A stretch of DNA of 6,539 nucleotides from Rubrobacter sp. (GTDB taxonomy: Bacteria; Actinomycetota; Rubrobacteria; Rubrobacterales; Rubrobacteraceae), in assembly GCA_016781705.1 (NCBI GenBank), contig JADDPV010000111.1, positions 1 to 6,539 of the forward strand, written 5' to 3'. A program made the translations under genes and the position numbers. Numbering within the stretch: the stretch's first letter is position 1; each line of letters opens with the position of its first letter. The notes under the pieces were generated by a model. It saw only the letters and a list, made by a program, of their open reading frames with translations, did not search any database and was not told the origin of the DNA. Below, piece by piece: positions 1 to 6,455 of this stretch.

Positions 1-1530
1 TACTTAGAGTGGCTGGGGGTCGACGCCGTGTGGCTCTCGCCGATCTACCCCTCGCCGATGGCCGACTTCGGCTACGACATCACCGACCATTGCGACGTGG
101 ACCCCGTGTTCGGCACGCTCTCGGACTTCGACGACCTCGTCGCCGAGGCTCACCGGCGCGAGCTGAGGGTGATCCTGGACTTCGTGCCGAACCACACCTC
201 CGACGAGCACCCCTGGTTCGTAGAGTCACGCTCCTCGCGCGAGAATCCCAAGAGGGACTGGTACGTCTGGGCCGACCCCGCCCCCGATAGCTCGCCCCCG
301 AACAACTGGTTCTCCATGTTCGGCGGGTCGGCCTGGGAGTACGACGAGAAGACGAGTCGATACTACCTGCACACCTTCGACGTGAAGCAGCCCGACCTGA
401 ACTGGCGCAACCCCGAGGTCCGGGAGGCGATGTACGGTGTGATGCGCTTCTGGCTGGAGCGGGGTGTGGACGGCTTCAGGATCGACGTGCTCCCCTTCCT
501 GGTAAAGGACGAGCTTCTGCGCGACAACCCGCCCAACCCGAACTGGCGGAAGGGCGACCCGCCGTGGGCGCGGCAGGTGAGAATCCACTCCGAGGACCAG
601 CCCGAGGTGCACCAGGTGATAAGGGAGATGCGCAAGGTCGCCGACTCCTACGGCGAAGACAGGATCCTGATCGGGGAGATGTACCTGCCCTTCGAGCGCA
701 TGGCGGCCTACTACGGCGAGAAGCTCGACGGCATCCAGCTGCCCTTCAACTTTCACCTCATCCTGCTCGAAAAGTGGAACGCTGCGTCCGTGAGGGCGCT
801 GGTCGAGGGCTACGAGGCGGCGCTCCCCGAAGGAGCGTGGCCGAACTGGGTAATAGGCAACCACGACGTACCCTGGCGGGTCGCGGGCCGTCTTGGTCCT
901 TCTGGGGCCAGGACCGCCCAGATGCTCCTGTTCACGCTTTGCGGGACGCCGATCTGCTACTACGGCGACGAGATCGGCATGCGCGACGTGAAGATACCGA
1001 AGCACCTGGCGAGAGACCCGCAAGGAATAAGGAGCCCGGGCTACGGCCGCGACGGGGTGCGCACGCCCATGCAGTGGGCCCCCGGTCCCAACGCGGGCTT
1101 CTGTCCGCCCGGCGTCGAACCCTGGCTGCCCCTGGCGGATGACCACCAGGAGGTCAACGTCGCCTCACAAAGCGAAGATCCGCGCTCCATGCTCGCCCTG
1201 TTTCGGTGCTTGGTCTCCTTGCGGCGGCGGTTTCCGGCGCTCGCCGTCGGCTCCTACCGCTCGCTCGAGGCCGGGGACGAAGACATCTTCGCCTACCTGC
1301 GCGAGCACGAGGAGCAGCGGGTTCTCGTGGCGCTGAACTTCGGGGCCTTGCCGAAGCGCGTCGACCTGTCGGTTACCGGAGGCCGAGGAGAGTTGCTCTG
1401 CTCTACGCGCATGGACAGGGGAGGTACCGTCTACCTCAAAGAGCTCAAACTGAGGCCCGACGAAGGAGTTGTGATCCTCCACAAGGGTGCAACAGCCGAT
1501 GGTCACGCCTACCCGGAGGGCTCCTCTTGA
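1..1530 (+). CDS. GH13 alpha-glucosidase (5' partial)
   Basis: This is a glycoside hydrolase family 13 enzyme, most like cytoplasmic alpha-glucosidases/oligo-1,6-glucosidases that release glucose from the non-reducing end of malto- or isomalto-oligosaccharides. The frame is open from base 1 (YLEWLGVDAVWLSPIYPSPM), so the start lies outside the window. About 35-40 residues are probably missing, given 509 codons here and roughly 530-550 in the family. The GTG at 28 lies inside the conserved VWLSPIYPSP strand and is not the start. Conserved regions are in order: region I DFVPNHTSD (near 178-204), region II GFRIDV with nucleophile Asp at 484-486, region III LIGEMYLP with acid/base Glu at 676-678, and region IV GNHD with Asp at 865-867. 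RTPMQW and PNAGF follow, then a C-terminal beta domain. No internal signal peptide is seen, but the N-terminus is absent. After NHD the text reads VPWRVAGR, seemingly one residue longer than the usual NHDxPRxxSR. Exact substrate preference cannot be read from the sequence. Confidence 0.93.
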   Translation, partial: YLEWLGVDAVWLSPIYPSPMADFGYDITDHCDVDPVFGTLSDFDDLVAEAHRRELRVILDFVPNHTSDEHPWFVESRSSRENPKRDWYVWADPAPDSSPPNNWFSMFGGSAWEYDEKTSRYYLHTFDVKQPDLNWRNPEVREAMYGVMRFWLERGVDGFRIDVLPFLVKDELLRDNPPNPNWRKGDPPWARQVRIHSEDQPEVHQVIREMRKVADSYGEDRILIGEMYLPFERMAAYYGEKLDGIQLPFNFHLILLEKWNAASVRALVEGYEAALPEGAWPNWVIGNHDVPWRVAGRLGPSGARTAQMLLFTLCGTPICYYGDEIGMRDVKIPKHLARDPQGIRSPGYGRDGVRTPMQWAPGPNAGFCPPGVEPWLPLADDHQEVNVASQSEDPRSMLALFRCLVSLRRRFPALAVGSYRSLEAGDEDIFAYLREHEEQRVLVALNFGALPKRVDLSVTGGRGELLCSTRMDRGGTVYLKELKLRPDEGVVILHKGATADGHAYPEGSS

Positions 1531-1607
1531 TGCCCGCGGGCGCGTCCCTACTCGAAGGGCGCACCGCCATCGTCACCGGGGCCTCCAGCGGCATCGGGCT
1601 CGCCAGC
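1530..1607 (+). pseudogene. N-terminal stub of a short-chain dehydrogenase (SDR)
   Basis: An ATG overlapping the glucosidase TGA by one base (TGATG) opens a reading frame beginning MPAGASLLEGRTAIVTGASS followed by GIGLA. This is the first beta strand and the TGxxxGIG dinucleotide-binding loop that start classical SDR oxidoreductases. A GGAGG at 1515-1519 lies 10 bases upstream. SDR resemblance ends around residue 25; classical SDRs have about 250 residues, so the catalytic YxxxK part is absent. The frame continues without a stop through a linker-like stretch (SDDHTVQFGEEEG) into the next gene's ATG at 1644. I read this as the remnant of a gene that followed the glucosidase in an operon and lost its body by deletion or rearrangement. 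An assembly or recombination artefact, or an expressed in-frame fusion adding 38 residues to the downstream enzyme, are alternatives. The right boundary is approximate. Confidence 0.72.
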
Positions 1608-1632
1608 GATGACCACACCGTCCAGTTTGGAG

Positions 1633-1638
1633 AGGAGG
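1633..1638 (+). promoter_or_regulatory. Ribosome binding site fixing the desulfhydrase start
   Basis: AGGAGG within a purine run (GGAGAGGAGGAAGG) lies 5 bases before the ATG at 1644. It supports independent initiation of the PLP enzyme at 1644, rather than only as an extension of the SDR stub frame that begins at 1530. Confidence 0.8.
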
Positions 1639-1643
1639 AAGGT

Positions 1644-2666
1644 ATGGAACGCAAGACCGTAACGGAGGCGAGGCGACTACGCCTCGCGCACCTGCCGACA
1701 CCCTTGGAGCCACTCGAGCGCCTCAGCCGCGAGCTCGGTGGACCCCGGCTCTGGGTCAAGCGCGACGACTGCACCGGGCTGGCCGGCGGCGGCAACAAGA
1801 CGGGCAAGCTGGAGTTCCTTCTCGCCGAGGCCACCGAACAGGGCTCCGACGTGGTCCTGACCACCGGCGCTATCCAGTCCAACCACGCGCGCCAGACGGC
1901 GGCCGCGTGCGCGAAACTCGGGCTTGATTGCGAGCTGTTTTTGAAGCGGAGCGTGCCGGGGCGGGATCAGAGCTACGAGCGTTCGGGCAACCTCCTGCTC
2001 GACCGTATCCTCGGTGCCAGGGTCCGCTTCGTCGGTCGCGATATGGACGCGACGGCCGGCATGGAGGAGCGCGCGAGCGTTCTGCTGGAACAGGGTCGCA
2101 CGCCGTACGTGATCCCGGTAGGCGGCTCTAACGCCGTAGGAGCCCTGGCCTACGTGGAGTGCGCCCGCGAACTTCTCGCCCAAGCCGAAGAATTGGGGAT
2201 CCGGATCGACGCGATAATCCACGCCAGTGCGAGCCGGGGCACGCAAGCGGGGCTTGCCGTGGGACTGGCGGAGCGCGGAGCAAAAACGCGGCTCGTGGGC
2301 GTCAGCGTAAGCGGTCGCGCTCATGAGGCTCAAAACACCATAGAACGCATCGCTTCGGACACCTGCGAGCGGCTCGGACGGGAGAAGAGCTTCGCGAGGA
2401 TCGAGGTGGACGAGCGCTTCGTGGGGGAAGGGTACGGCGTACCGTCCCGAGAGGGACTGTCCGCCATAAGGCTGCTGGCCCGTCTCGAGGGCCTTCTACT
2501 AGACCCAGTTTACACGGCCAAGGCGATGGCCGGCCTGATCCAAATGGTGCGCGAAGGGCGCTTCTCGCCCCATGAGAATGTCGTCTTTGTGCACACCGGC
2601 GGTTGGCCCGCGCTGTTCGGCTACGAAGAAGAGTTTAGGTGGGGCGAACGAGGAGGAGCGATTTGA
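1644..2666 (+). CDS. D-cysteine desulfhydrase / ACC deaminase family PLP enzyme
   Basis: The 340-residue product matches the fold-type II PLP enzymes of the D-cysteine desulfhydrase/1-aminocyclopropane-1-carboxylate deaminase family, which is the usual length. Known members break D-cysteine to pyruvate, ammonia and sulfide, or ACC to 2-oxobutyrate and ammonia. Visible landmarks: an N-terminal LPTPLEPLERL segment; VKRDD (38-42); GGGNKTGKLEF with probable Schiff-base Lys52; SNHARQTAA with Ser79-Asn80-His81, where ACC deaminase has its catalytic Ser; VIPVGGSNAVGALAYVECA; a loop HASASRGTQAG (193-203); LDPVYTAKAMAGL; and HTGG near the C-terminus. Two departures from the usual motif are Gly54 (commonly Arg in GGNKTRKLEF) and the SASRGT loop (commonly GSGGT), which in this family contacts the cofactor phosphate. 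The start at 1644 is chosen for its strong AGGAGG. The stop overlaps the TTG start of the VOC gene, suggesting co-translation. D-cysteine desulfhydrase is favoured over true ACC deaminase, but substrate cannot be settled here. Confidence 0.9.
   Translation: MERKTVTEARRLRLAHLPTPLEPLERLSRELGGPRLWVKRDDCTGLAGGGNKTGKLEFLLAEATEQGSDVVLTTGAIQSNHARQTAAACAKLGLDCELFLKRSVPGRDQSYERSGNLLLDRILGARVRFVGRDMDATAGMEERASVLLEQGRTPYVIPVGGSNAVGALAYVECARELLAQAEELGIRIDAIIHASASRGTQAGLAVGLAERGAKTRLVGVSVSGRAHEAQNTIERIASDTCERLGREKSFARIEVDERFVGEGYGVPSREGLSAIRLLARLEGLLLDPVYTAKAMAGLIQMVREGRFSPHENVVFVHTGGWPALFGYEEEFRWGERGGAI
2651..2656 (+). promoter_or_regulatory. Ribosome binding site deciding a TTG start
   Basis: AGGAGG inside the last codons of the desulfhydrase gene sits 6 bases before TTG 2663, but 24 bases before the first in-frame ATG at 2681. 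This spacing favours the TTG, whose bases overlap the upstream TGA (TTGA), a common translational-coupling layout. Confidence 0.65.
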
Positions 2667-3079
2667 GAAAGACTGGCAGCATGAACCACGTGCGGTTTAC
2701 CGTTACGGATGTTCCGCGCGCGGAAGGCTTTTACGACCCACTCCTGCGCTTCATGGGGTACGAGCTCGTGGAGAAGGACGAGGAGCGCCTGGCATGGAAG
2801 ATGGACTCACCCGTCGGCAACCGCCAGTGGGTGATCCTCAGCGTGGCATCCGAAGAAGGACAAAAGAGAAGGCACGATCGCTACTCTCCGGGCCTCCACC
2901 ACTTCGCCTGGAACGCCGAGAGCCGCGAGGAAGTGCATCGGTTCCACGAGCTCCTCGTCGAGCGCGGCGTCGAAGTGCTCGATCCTCCCGCCGAGTATAG
3001 CTACGAGCCCGGCTACTACGCCGTCTTCTTCGCCGACCCAGATGGTCTCAAACTGGAGCTGGTCCACGTACCCGACTAG
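2663..3079 (+). CDS. VOC superfamily (glyoxalase/bleomycin-resistance-like) protein
   Basis: This is a small cytoplasmic protein of 138 residues with the vicinal-oxygen-chelate fold, made of two beta-alpha-beta-beta-beta modules. Module 1 opens with MNHVRFTVTDVPRAEGFYDP and continues with LLRFMGYEL; module 2 contains LHHFAWNAESREEVHRFHEL and ends YYAVFFADPDGLKLELVHVP. Candidate metal ligands at the family positions are His9, Gln55 (uncertain), His79 or His80, and Glu132. The FFADPDGLKLELV ending is typical of the superfamily. Members include glyoxalases, fosfomycin and bleomycin resistance proteins, dioxygenases and epimerases; nothing here identifies which. TTG 2663 is preferred because of its well-spaced AGGAGG. 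ATG 2681 would shorten the product by six residues without harming the domain, and GTG 2639 lies upstream of the ribosome binding site. Overlap with the desulfhydrase stop implies one transcript, though no shared pathway is evident. Confidence 0.9.
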   Translation: MRKTGSMNHVRFTVTDVPRAEGFYDPLLRFMGYELVEKDEERLAWKMDSPVGNRQWVILSVASEEGQKRRHDRYSPGLHHFAWNAESREEVHRFHELLVERGVEVLDPPAEYSYEPGYYAVFFADPDGLKLELVHVPD

Positions 3080-3118
3080 ACAATGGACACCAGCGCGTCT
3101 TCCCCACGCCCGAGAGCC

Positions 3119-3137
3119 GGCACTCAGAGGAAGTGCC
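3119..3137. other. Hairpin after the VOC gene
   Basis: GGCACT (3119-3124) and AGTGCC (3132-3137) form a 6-bp perfect stem with a 7-base loop, extendable by two G-C pairs past one mismatch. It lies 40 bases after the VOC stop, where a terminator would be expected, but no T-rich tract follows. It may be a weak terminator or just chance structure in GC-rich DNA. Confidence 0.3.
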
Positions 3138-3154
3138 AGCTTCGTTACGGGAAA

Positions 3155-3232
3155 CGGAACTTCAACAACTCCGGACCTCGATTGGTGTTCGAGGGAGCCG
3201 TAGAGGATTGCCCGTCGCGGCGAGAAGTTCCG
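3155..3232. repeat. Nine-base inverted repeat CGGAACTTC / GAAGTTCCG
   Basis: CGGAACTTC at 3155-3163 is matched exactly by its reverse complement GAAGTTCCG at 3224-3232, with 60 bases between the arms. The spacing is too wide for a simple terminator hairpin, so a protein-binding pair or remnants of repeat ends are more plausible. A further direct copy of GGAACTT follows at 3256-3262. Confidence 0.5.
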
Positions 3233-3271
3233 ACACCCGGCATCCAGTAACTCTTGGAACTTTTCTCCGGA
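3156..3271 (+). repeat. Direct repeat GGAACTT(n)CTCCGGA, two copies
   Basis: Copy 1 has GGAACTT at 3156-3162, a 6-base gap, and CTCCGGA at 3169-3175. Copy 2 has GGAACTT at 3256-3262, a 2-base gap, and CTCCGGA at 3265-3271. The left halves are exactly 100 bases apart. The inverted copy at 3218-3232 also reads GGAACTTCTC on the - strand. Their position just before tnpA suggests a site for a transposon protein or a regulator, but no such function is shown by the sequence. Confidence 0.4.
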
Positions 3272-3299
3272 GGTGGTTGGGGTGAGCGTTAACCAGGAT

Positions 3300-3305
3300 A
3301 GGAGG
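3300..3305 (+). promoter_or_regulatory. Probable ribosome binding site of the transposase
   Basis: AGGAGG at 3300-3305 lies 11 bases before TTG 3317, which is longer than ideal; GGGG at 3307-3311 is closer and may also contribute. An in-frame stop at 3299-3301 means no start further upstream is possible, so TTG 3317 is the only reasonable start. The long spacing and TTG would favour low translation, which is common for transposases. Confidence 0.5.
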
Positions 3306-3316
3306 CAGGGGAAAGC

Positions 3317-6298
3317 TTGAAGCGCAGGTGGACTGAAGAGGAACTGATCGAACGCTGGACGCTCTCTCCCGACGAGCTAACGCTGCTCTCAAACAAGACT
3401 GGGCCAACCCGCTTGGGATTCGCCATCTTGTTGCATTTCTTCGCCGGCGAGGGGCGGTTTCCGGAGCGCAAGGCCGAGGTGCCGGGCCAGGTCGTGTCCT
3501 ACCTGGCGAGGCAGGCAAAGGTGCCCGCCCAGGGGCACCTGCGCTACGACTGGCGGGGGAGATCCATCAAGTACCACAGGGCGGAGATCCGCGCTCACTT
3601 CGGTTTCCGCGAATCGACTGAAAACGACGCCGAGGCGCTCGCCCGCTGGCTCCTCAATGAGGTTGTGCCGCACGAGCGCGACCTGGAGAAGCTGCGCGAG
3701 GCGGTCCACGGCCACTGCCGCGAGGGCAAGGTCGAGCCCCCCTCGAAGGGCAGGATCGAGCGCCTGATCGCCTCGGCGGTGCGTGCCCACCACGAGCGCT
3801 TCTGCGAAGAAGTCGGCTCGCGGCTCCCTCGGGAGGCGCTGCGCTCGATGGACGCGCTGCTGGAGACGGGTGGTCCCGCAAACGCCTCGGGAGACGGCTC
3901 GCCGGGTAGTCGCCGATCGGAACTCGGTTGGATCAAGGCGGATCCCGGGCGGGTGGGCCTGGAGAGCGTCCTGGAAGAGATCGACAAGCTCCGGCGGGTG
4001 AGGCAGGCGAACCTACCCGGGAACCTGTTCTCCGGCGTGCAACCGAAGCTGGTGGCCGAGTACCGCCGGAGGGCGGCTACCGAGACGCCGAGCGAATTGA
4101 GGGCGCACCGCCCCGAGGTGAGGGCGACGCTCGTAGCGTCCCTCCTTTGGTCGCGCCAGCGCGAAGTCACGGATTCCCTCGTGGATCTGCTGGTCCAGCT
4201 TGTGCATCGGATAGGCGCGCGGGCCGAGCGAAGAGTGGAGAAGGAGGTCCTTGAGGACTTCCGGCGCGTCACGGGCAAGGCTAACCTCCTGTTCAGGCTC
4301 GCGGAGGCGGCGGTCCATCACCCCGAGGGCACCGTGCGCGAGGTCCTCTTCCCGATAGCGGGGGAGGAGACCCTCAAAGATCTGGTCAGGGAGTACAAGG
4401 CCACGGGGCCCTCGTACCGGATGCACGTCCACACCCACCTCCGCGCCTCCTACCGCTCGCACTACCGCCGGATGGTCCCGCGCTTCTTGGAGGCCCTGGA
4501 GTTCCGCTCCAACAACGCGGCTCACAGGCCCGTCGTCGAGGCGCTCGGGCTACTCCGCAAGTACGCCGAGAGCACCGCCCGCCTCTACGCGCCGGGGGAG
4601 GATGTCCCCTTGGACGGCGTGGCGCCGCTCGGTTGGAAGGAGCTGGTCCTCACGATGGACAAGAAGGGCCGGGAGCGCGTGGACAGGGTCGGCTACGAGG
4701 TGTGCGTCCTGAACGCCCTCAGGGACGCCCTCAGGCGCAGGGAGGTGTGGGTCGTAGGGGCCGACCGCTACCGCGACCCGGACGAGGACCTGCCCCAAGA
4801 CTTCGAGGAGCGTCGCGAGGCGTACTACAGGGAGCTGGGGGTGCCGCTCAAGGCGGAGCGGTTCGTGGAGGGGTTGCGGCGGGAGATGCGCTCCGAGCTG
4901 GAGGAGCTCGACCGAGGGCTGCCGAAGAACCCGCGCGTACGCGTTTCGGACGCCAACAGTGGTTGGATCTCCGTCTCCCAGCTCGAGCCGCTGCCCGCCC
5001 CGCCGAACCTCGGCAGGTTGAGGGCCGAGGTCGCGGCCCGCTGGCCGATGACGGGCCTGCTGGACATCCTCAAGGAGGCGGACCTGCGCGTGGGCTTCAC
5101 CGACGTCTTCGCCACCTCGGCCACCAGGGAGACGCTCCCGAAGGAGGTCTTGAGGAAGCGCCTGCTCCTGTGCCTCTACGGTCTGGGCACGAACACCGGC
5201 CTCAAGAGGGTGAGCGCCGGGGACCCTGGGGGCAGCGACTACCAGGACCTCCGTTACATCAGGAGGAAGTACGTCACGAAGGAGCACCTCAGGGCGGCGA
5301 TCTCGCGCCTCGCCAACGAGGTGTTCCGGGCGCGACGGCCCGGGGTCTGGGGCGAGGCCACGACGGCCTGCGCCAGCGACTCCAAGAAGTTCGGCGCCTG
5401 GGACCAAAACCTGCTTACGGAATGGAGCATACGGCACCGTGGGCGCGGGGTCATGATCTACTGGCACGTCGAAAAGAAAAGCGTCTGCGTCTACTCGCAA
5501 CTCAAGAGCGTTTCTTCTTCGGAGGTGGCCGCCATGATCGAGGGGGTCCTCAGGCACTGCACGGACATGACCATAGAAAAGAACTTCGTCGACTCCCATG
5601 GCCAAAGCGAGGTCGCCTTCGCATTCTCGCGCGTCCTCGGGTTCGAGCTGTTACCGCGCCTGAAGGCCGTCGGCCGACAAAAGCTTTACCGCCCCGGTAA
5701 GGGAAGCCTCAACGCCTACCCGAACCTTGCACCCGTCCTCACCAAGCCCATAGACTGGACGTTGATCCGCAGGCACTACGACCACATCGTGAAGTACGCC
5801 ACCGCGCTCAGGCTCGGCACGGCCGACGCCGAATCCATCCTGCGGAGGTTCTCGCGCGGATCCTCGGGCGGGGCGCCCATGCACCCGACCTACCGGGCGC
5901 TCGCGGAGCTCGGCAAGGCTGTGAAGACGATCTTTCTCTGCCGCTACCTCCGAGAGCAGGCCCTGCGCCGCGAGGTCCATGAGGGCCTCAACACGATCGA
6001 GAGCTGGAACGCGGCCAACTCGTTCGTCTTCTACGGCAAGGGCGGCGAGGTCGCGACCAATCGGCTCGCAGACCAGGAGATCTCAATCTTGAGTTTGCAC
6101 CTCCTGCAGATGGCCCTCGTCTACGTGAACACCCTCATGATCCAGCAGGTGCTCGCCGCGCCCGGCTGGCAAGGTCGCCTCACGGCCGAGGACCTCCGCG
6201 GCCTGACGCCCCTGATCTTCTCCCACGTCAACCCCTACGGTACCTTCCGGCTCGACATGGACGAGCGCATACCGATCGAGGCAACCGCCACCGCCTGA
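3317..6298 (+). CDS. tnpA: Tn3-family transposase TnpA
   Basis: The 993-residue protein is a full-length Tn3-family DDE transposase, which carries out replicative transposition by binding terminal repeats and joining 3' ends to target DNA. The N-terminal DUF4158-type domain begins at once (RRWTEEELIERWTLSPDEL) and runs to about residue 165, including LGFAILLHFF, YDWRGRSIKYHR and IRAHFGF. A long helical middle region follows. The C-terminal catalytic domain (about 580-970) contains Asp688 in CASDSKKFGAWDQ, Asp759 in FVDSHGQSEVAFAF and Glu895 in NTIESWNAAN, the Tn3 positions of the DDE triad. No frameshift or stop interrupts it, so it may be active. TTG 3317 is the start because a stop lies just upstream and the sequence there matches family N-termini. 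GC and codon style are like the neighbours, so transfer, if any, was from a similar genome or is old. No resolvase or passenger gene is visible. Confidence 0.96.
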   Translation: MKRRWTEEELIERWTLSPDELTLLSNKTGPTRLGFAILLHFFAGEGRFPERKAEVPGQVVSYLARQAKVPAQGHLRYDWRGRSIKYHRAEIRAHFGFRESTENDAEALARWLLNEVVPHERDLEKLREAVHGHCREGKVEPPSKGRIERLIASAVRAHHERFCEEVGSRLPREALRSMDALLETGGPANASGDGSPGSRRSELGWIKADPGRVGLESVLEEIDKLRRVRQANLPGNLFSGVQPKLVAEYRRRAATETPSELRAHRPEVRATLVASLLWSRQREVTDSLVDLLVQLVHRIGARAERRVEKEVLEDFRRVTGKANLLFRLAEAAVHHPEGTVREVLFPIAGEETLKDLVREYKATGPSYRMHVHTHLRASYRSHYRRMVPRFLEALEFRSNNAAHRPVVEALGLLRKYAESTARLYAPGEDVPLDGVAPLGWKELVLTMDKKGRERVDRVGYEVCVLNALRDALRRREVWVVGADRYRDPDEDLPQDFEERREAYYRELGVPLKAERFVEGLRREMRSELEELDRGLPKNPRVRVSDANSGWISVSQLEPLPAPPNLGRLRAEVAARWPMTGLLDILKEADLRVGFTDVFATSATRETLPKEVLRKRLLLCLYGLGTNTGLKRVSAGDPGGSDYQDLRYIRRKYVTKEHLRAAISRLANEVFRARRPGVWGEATTACASDSKKFGAWDQNLLTEWSIRHRGRGVMIYWHVEKKSVCVYSQLKSVSSSEVAAMIEGVLRHCTDMTIEKNFVDSHGQSEVAFAFSRVLGFELLPRLKAVGRQKLYRPGKGSLNAYPNLAPVLTKPIDWTLIRRHYDHIVKYATALRLGTADAESILRRFSRGSSGGAPMHPTYRALAELGKAVKTIFLCRYLREQALRREVHEGLNTIESWNAANSFVFYGKGGEVATNRLADQEISILSLHLLQMALVYVNTLMIQQVLAAPGWQGRLTAEDLRGLTPLIFSHVNPYGTFRLDMDERIPIEATATA
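3317..6298 (+). mobile_element. Tn3-type transposon, ends not defined
   Basis: The element is called from its transposase; the interval given is the minimum (tnpA only). The true ends should lie within 3080-3316 and 6299-6461 if the flanking VOC and carbonic anhydrase-like genes are host genes. Tn3 elements normally carry about 38-bp inverted repeats starting GGGG and make 5-bp target duplications. I found no clear pair here. The only cross-matching blocks are GGTGGTT/AACCACC (3272-3278 and 6325-6331) and GGGGT/ACCCC (3279-3283 and 6314-6318), with unequal spacing. It could be a decayed insertion or a minimal element without tnpR. Confidence 0.6.
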
Positions 6299-6329
6299 GA
6301 CGCCCCGCCGCAAACCCCATCACGAACCA

Positions 6330-6345
6330 CCCGACGAATGTCGGG
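6330..6345 (+). terminator. Hairpin downstream of tnpA, possible terminator
   Basis: CCCGAC (6330-6335) and GTCGGG (6340-6345) form a perfect 6-bp GC-rich stem closed by a GAAT loop, 31 bases after the tnpA stop. There is no following T-run, so intrinsic termination is unproven; high-GC actinobacteria often have such tail-less hairpins. Confidence 0.35.
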
Positions 6346-6450
6346 GGTCCCGGTGACGGAACCTCGGGGCGGATCGCGACTTCCCTTCGGGCGGCCGACG
6401 CGCTGGCGCGCCCTCCGGCTTCGGTGCACAATGGCCGCGTTCCTAGCCGG

Positions 6451-6455
6451 GGAGG
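6451..6455 (+). promoter_or_regulatory. Ribosome binding site of the carbonic anhydrase-like gene
   Basis: GGAGG in the run GGGGAGGGAAAAG lies 6 bases before ATG 6462. It selects this ATG over the ATG at 6431, which is in another frame and has no such site. Confidence 0.65.

Larger units (their letters stand above)
3080..3316. other. Intergenic region upstream of the transposase
   Basis: This 237-bp gap probably contains the left boundary of the Tn3-type element and the tnpA leader. It holds a small hairpin (3119-3137), three copies of GGAACTT (3156, 3225-3231 inverted, 3256), the string GCGTTAAC at 3286-3293, and AGGAGG at 3300-3305. A 55-codon ORF (3083-3250) resembles nothing I know and has no ribosome binding site. 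No convincing -35/-10 pair was found. GCGTTAAC loosely resembles the inner end (CGTTAAG/CGCTAAG) of Tn3-family terminal repeats, but the GGGG outer end at the expected distance is missing. Confidence 0.6.

Noticed and set aside
226..1146. Antisense ORF of 306 codons opposite the glucosidase
   Set aside because: Shadow of a strongly conserved GH13 gene; no recognisable domain and no ribosome binding site considered convincing.
1206..1529. Upstream extension of the desulfhydrase frame into the glucosidase
   Set aside because: The frame is open here, but the translation is arginine/alanine-rich shadow sequence; real resemblance begins only at ATG 1530 (SDR) and 1644 (PLP enzyme).
3083..3250. 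55-codon ORF between the VOC gene and tnpA
   Set aside because: No ribosome binding site, no known resemblance, and it covers the repeat-containing intergenic DNA.
4550..5605. Long antisense ORF of 351 codons
   Set aside because: It lies opposite the conserved transposase, has proline/arginine/leucine-rich low-complexity composition typical of antisense frames in GC-rich DNA, and shows no known motif.
4633..5700. Long + strand ORF inside tnpA in another frame
   Set aside because: Glycine/arginine/alanine-rich shadow frame; the overlapping TnpA frame contains all conserved motifs including the DDE residues.
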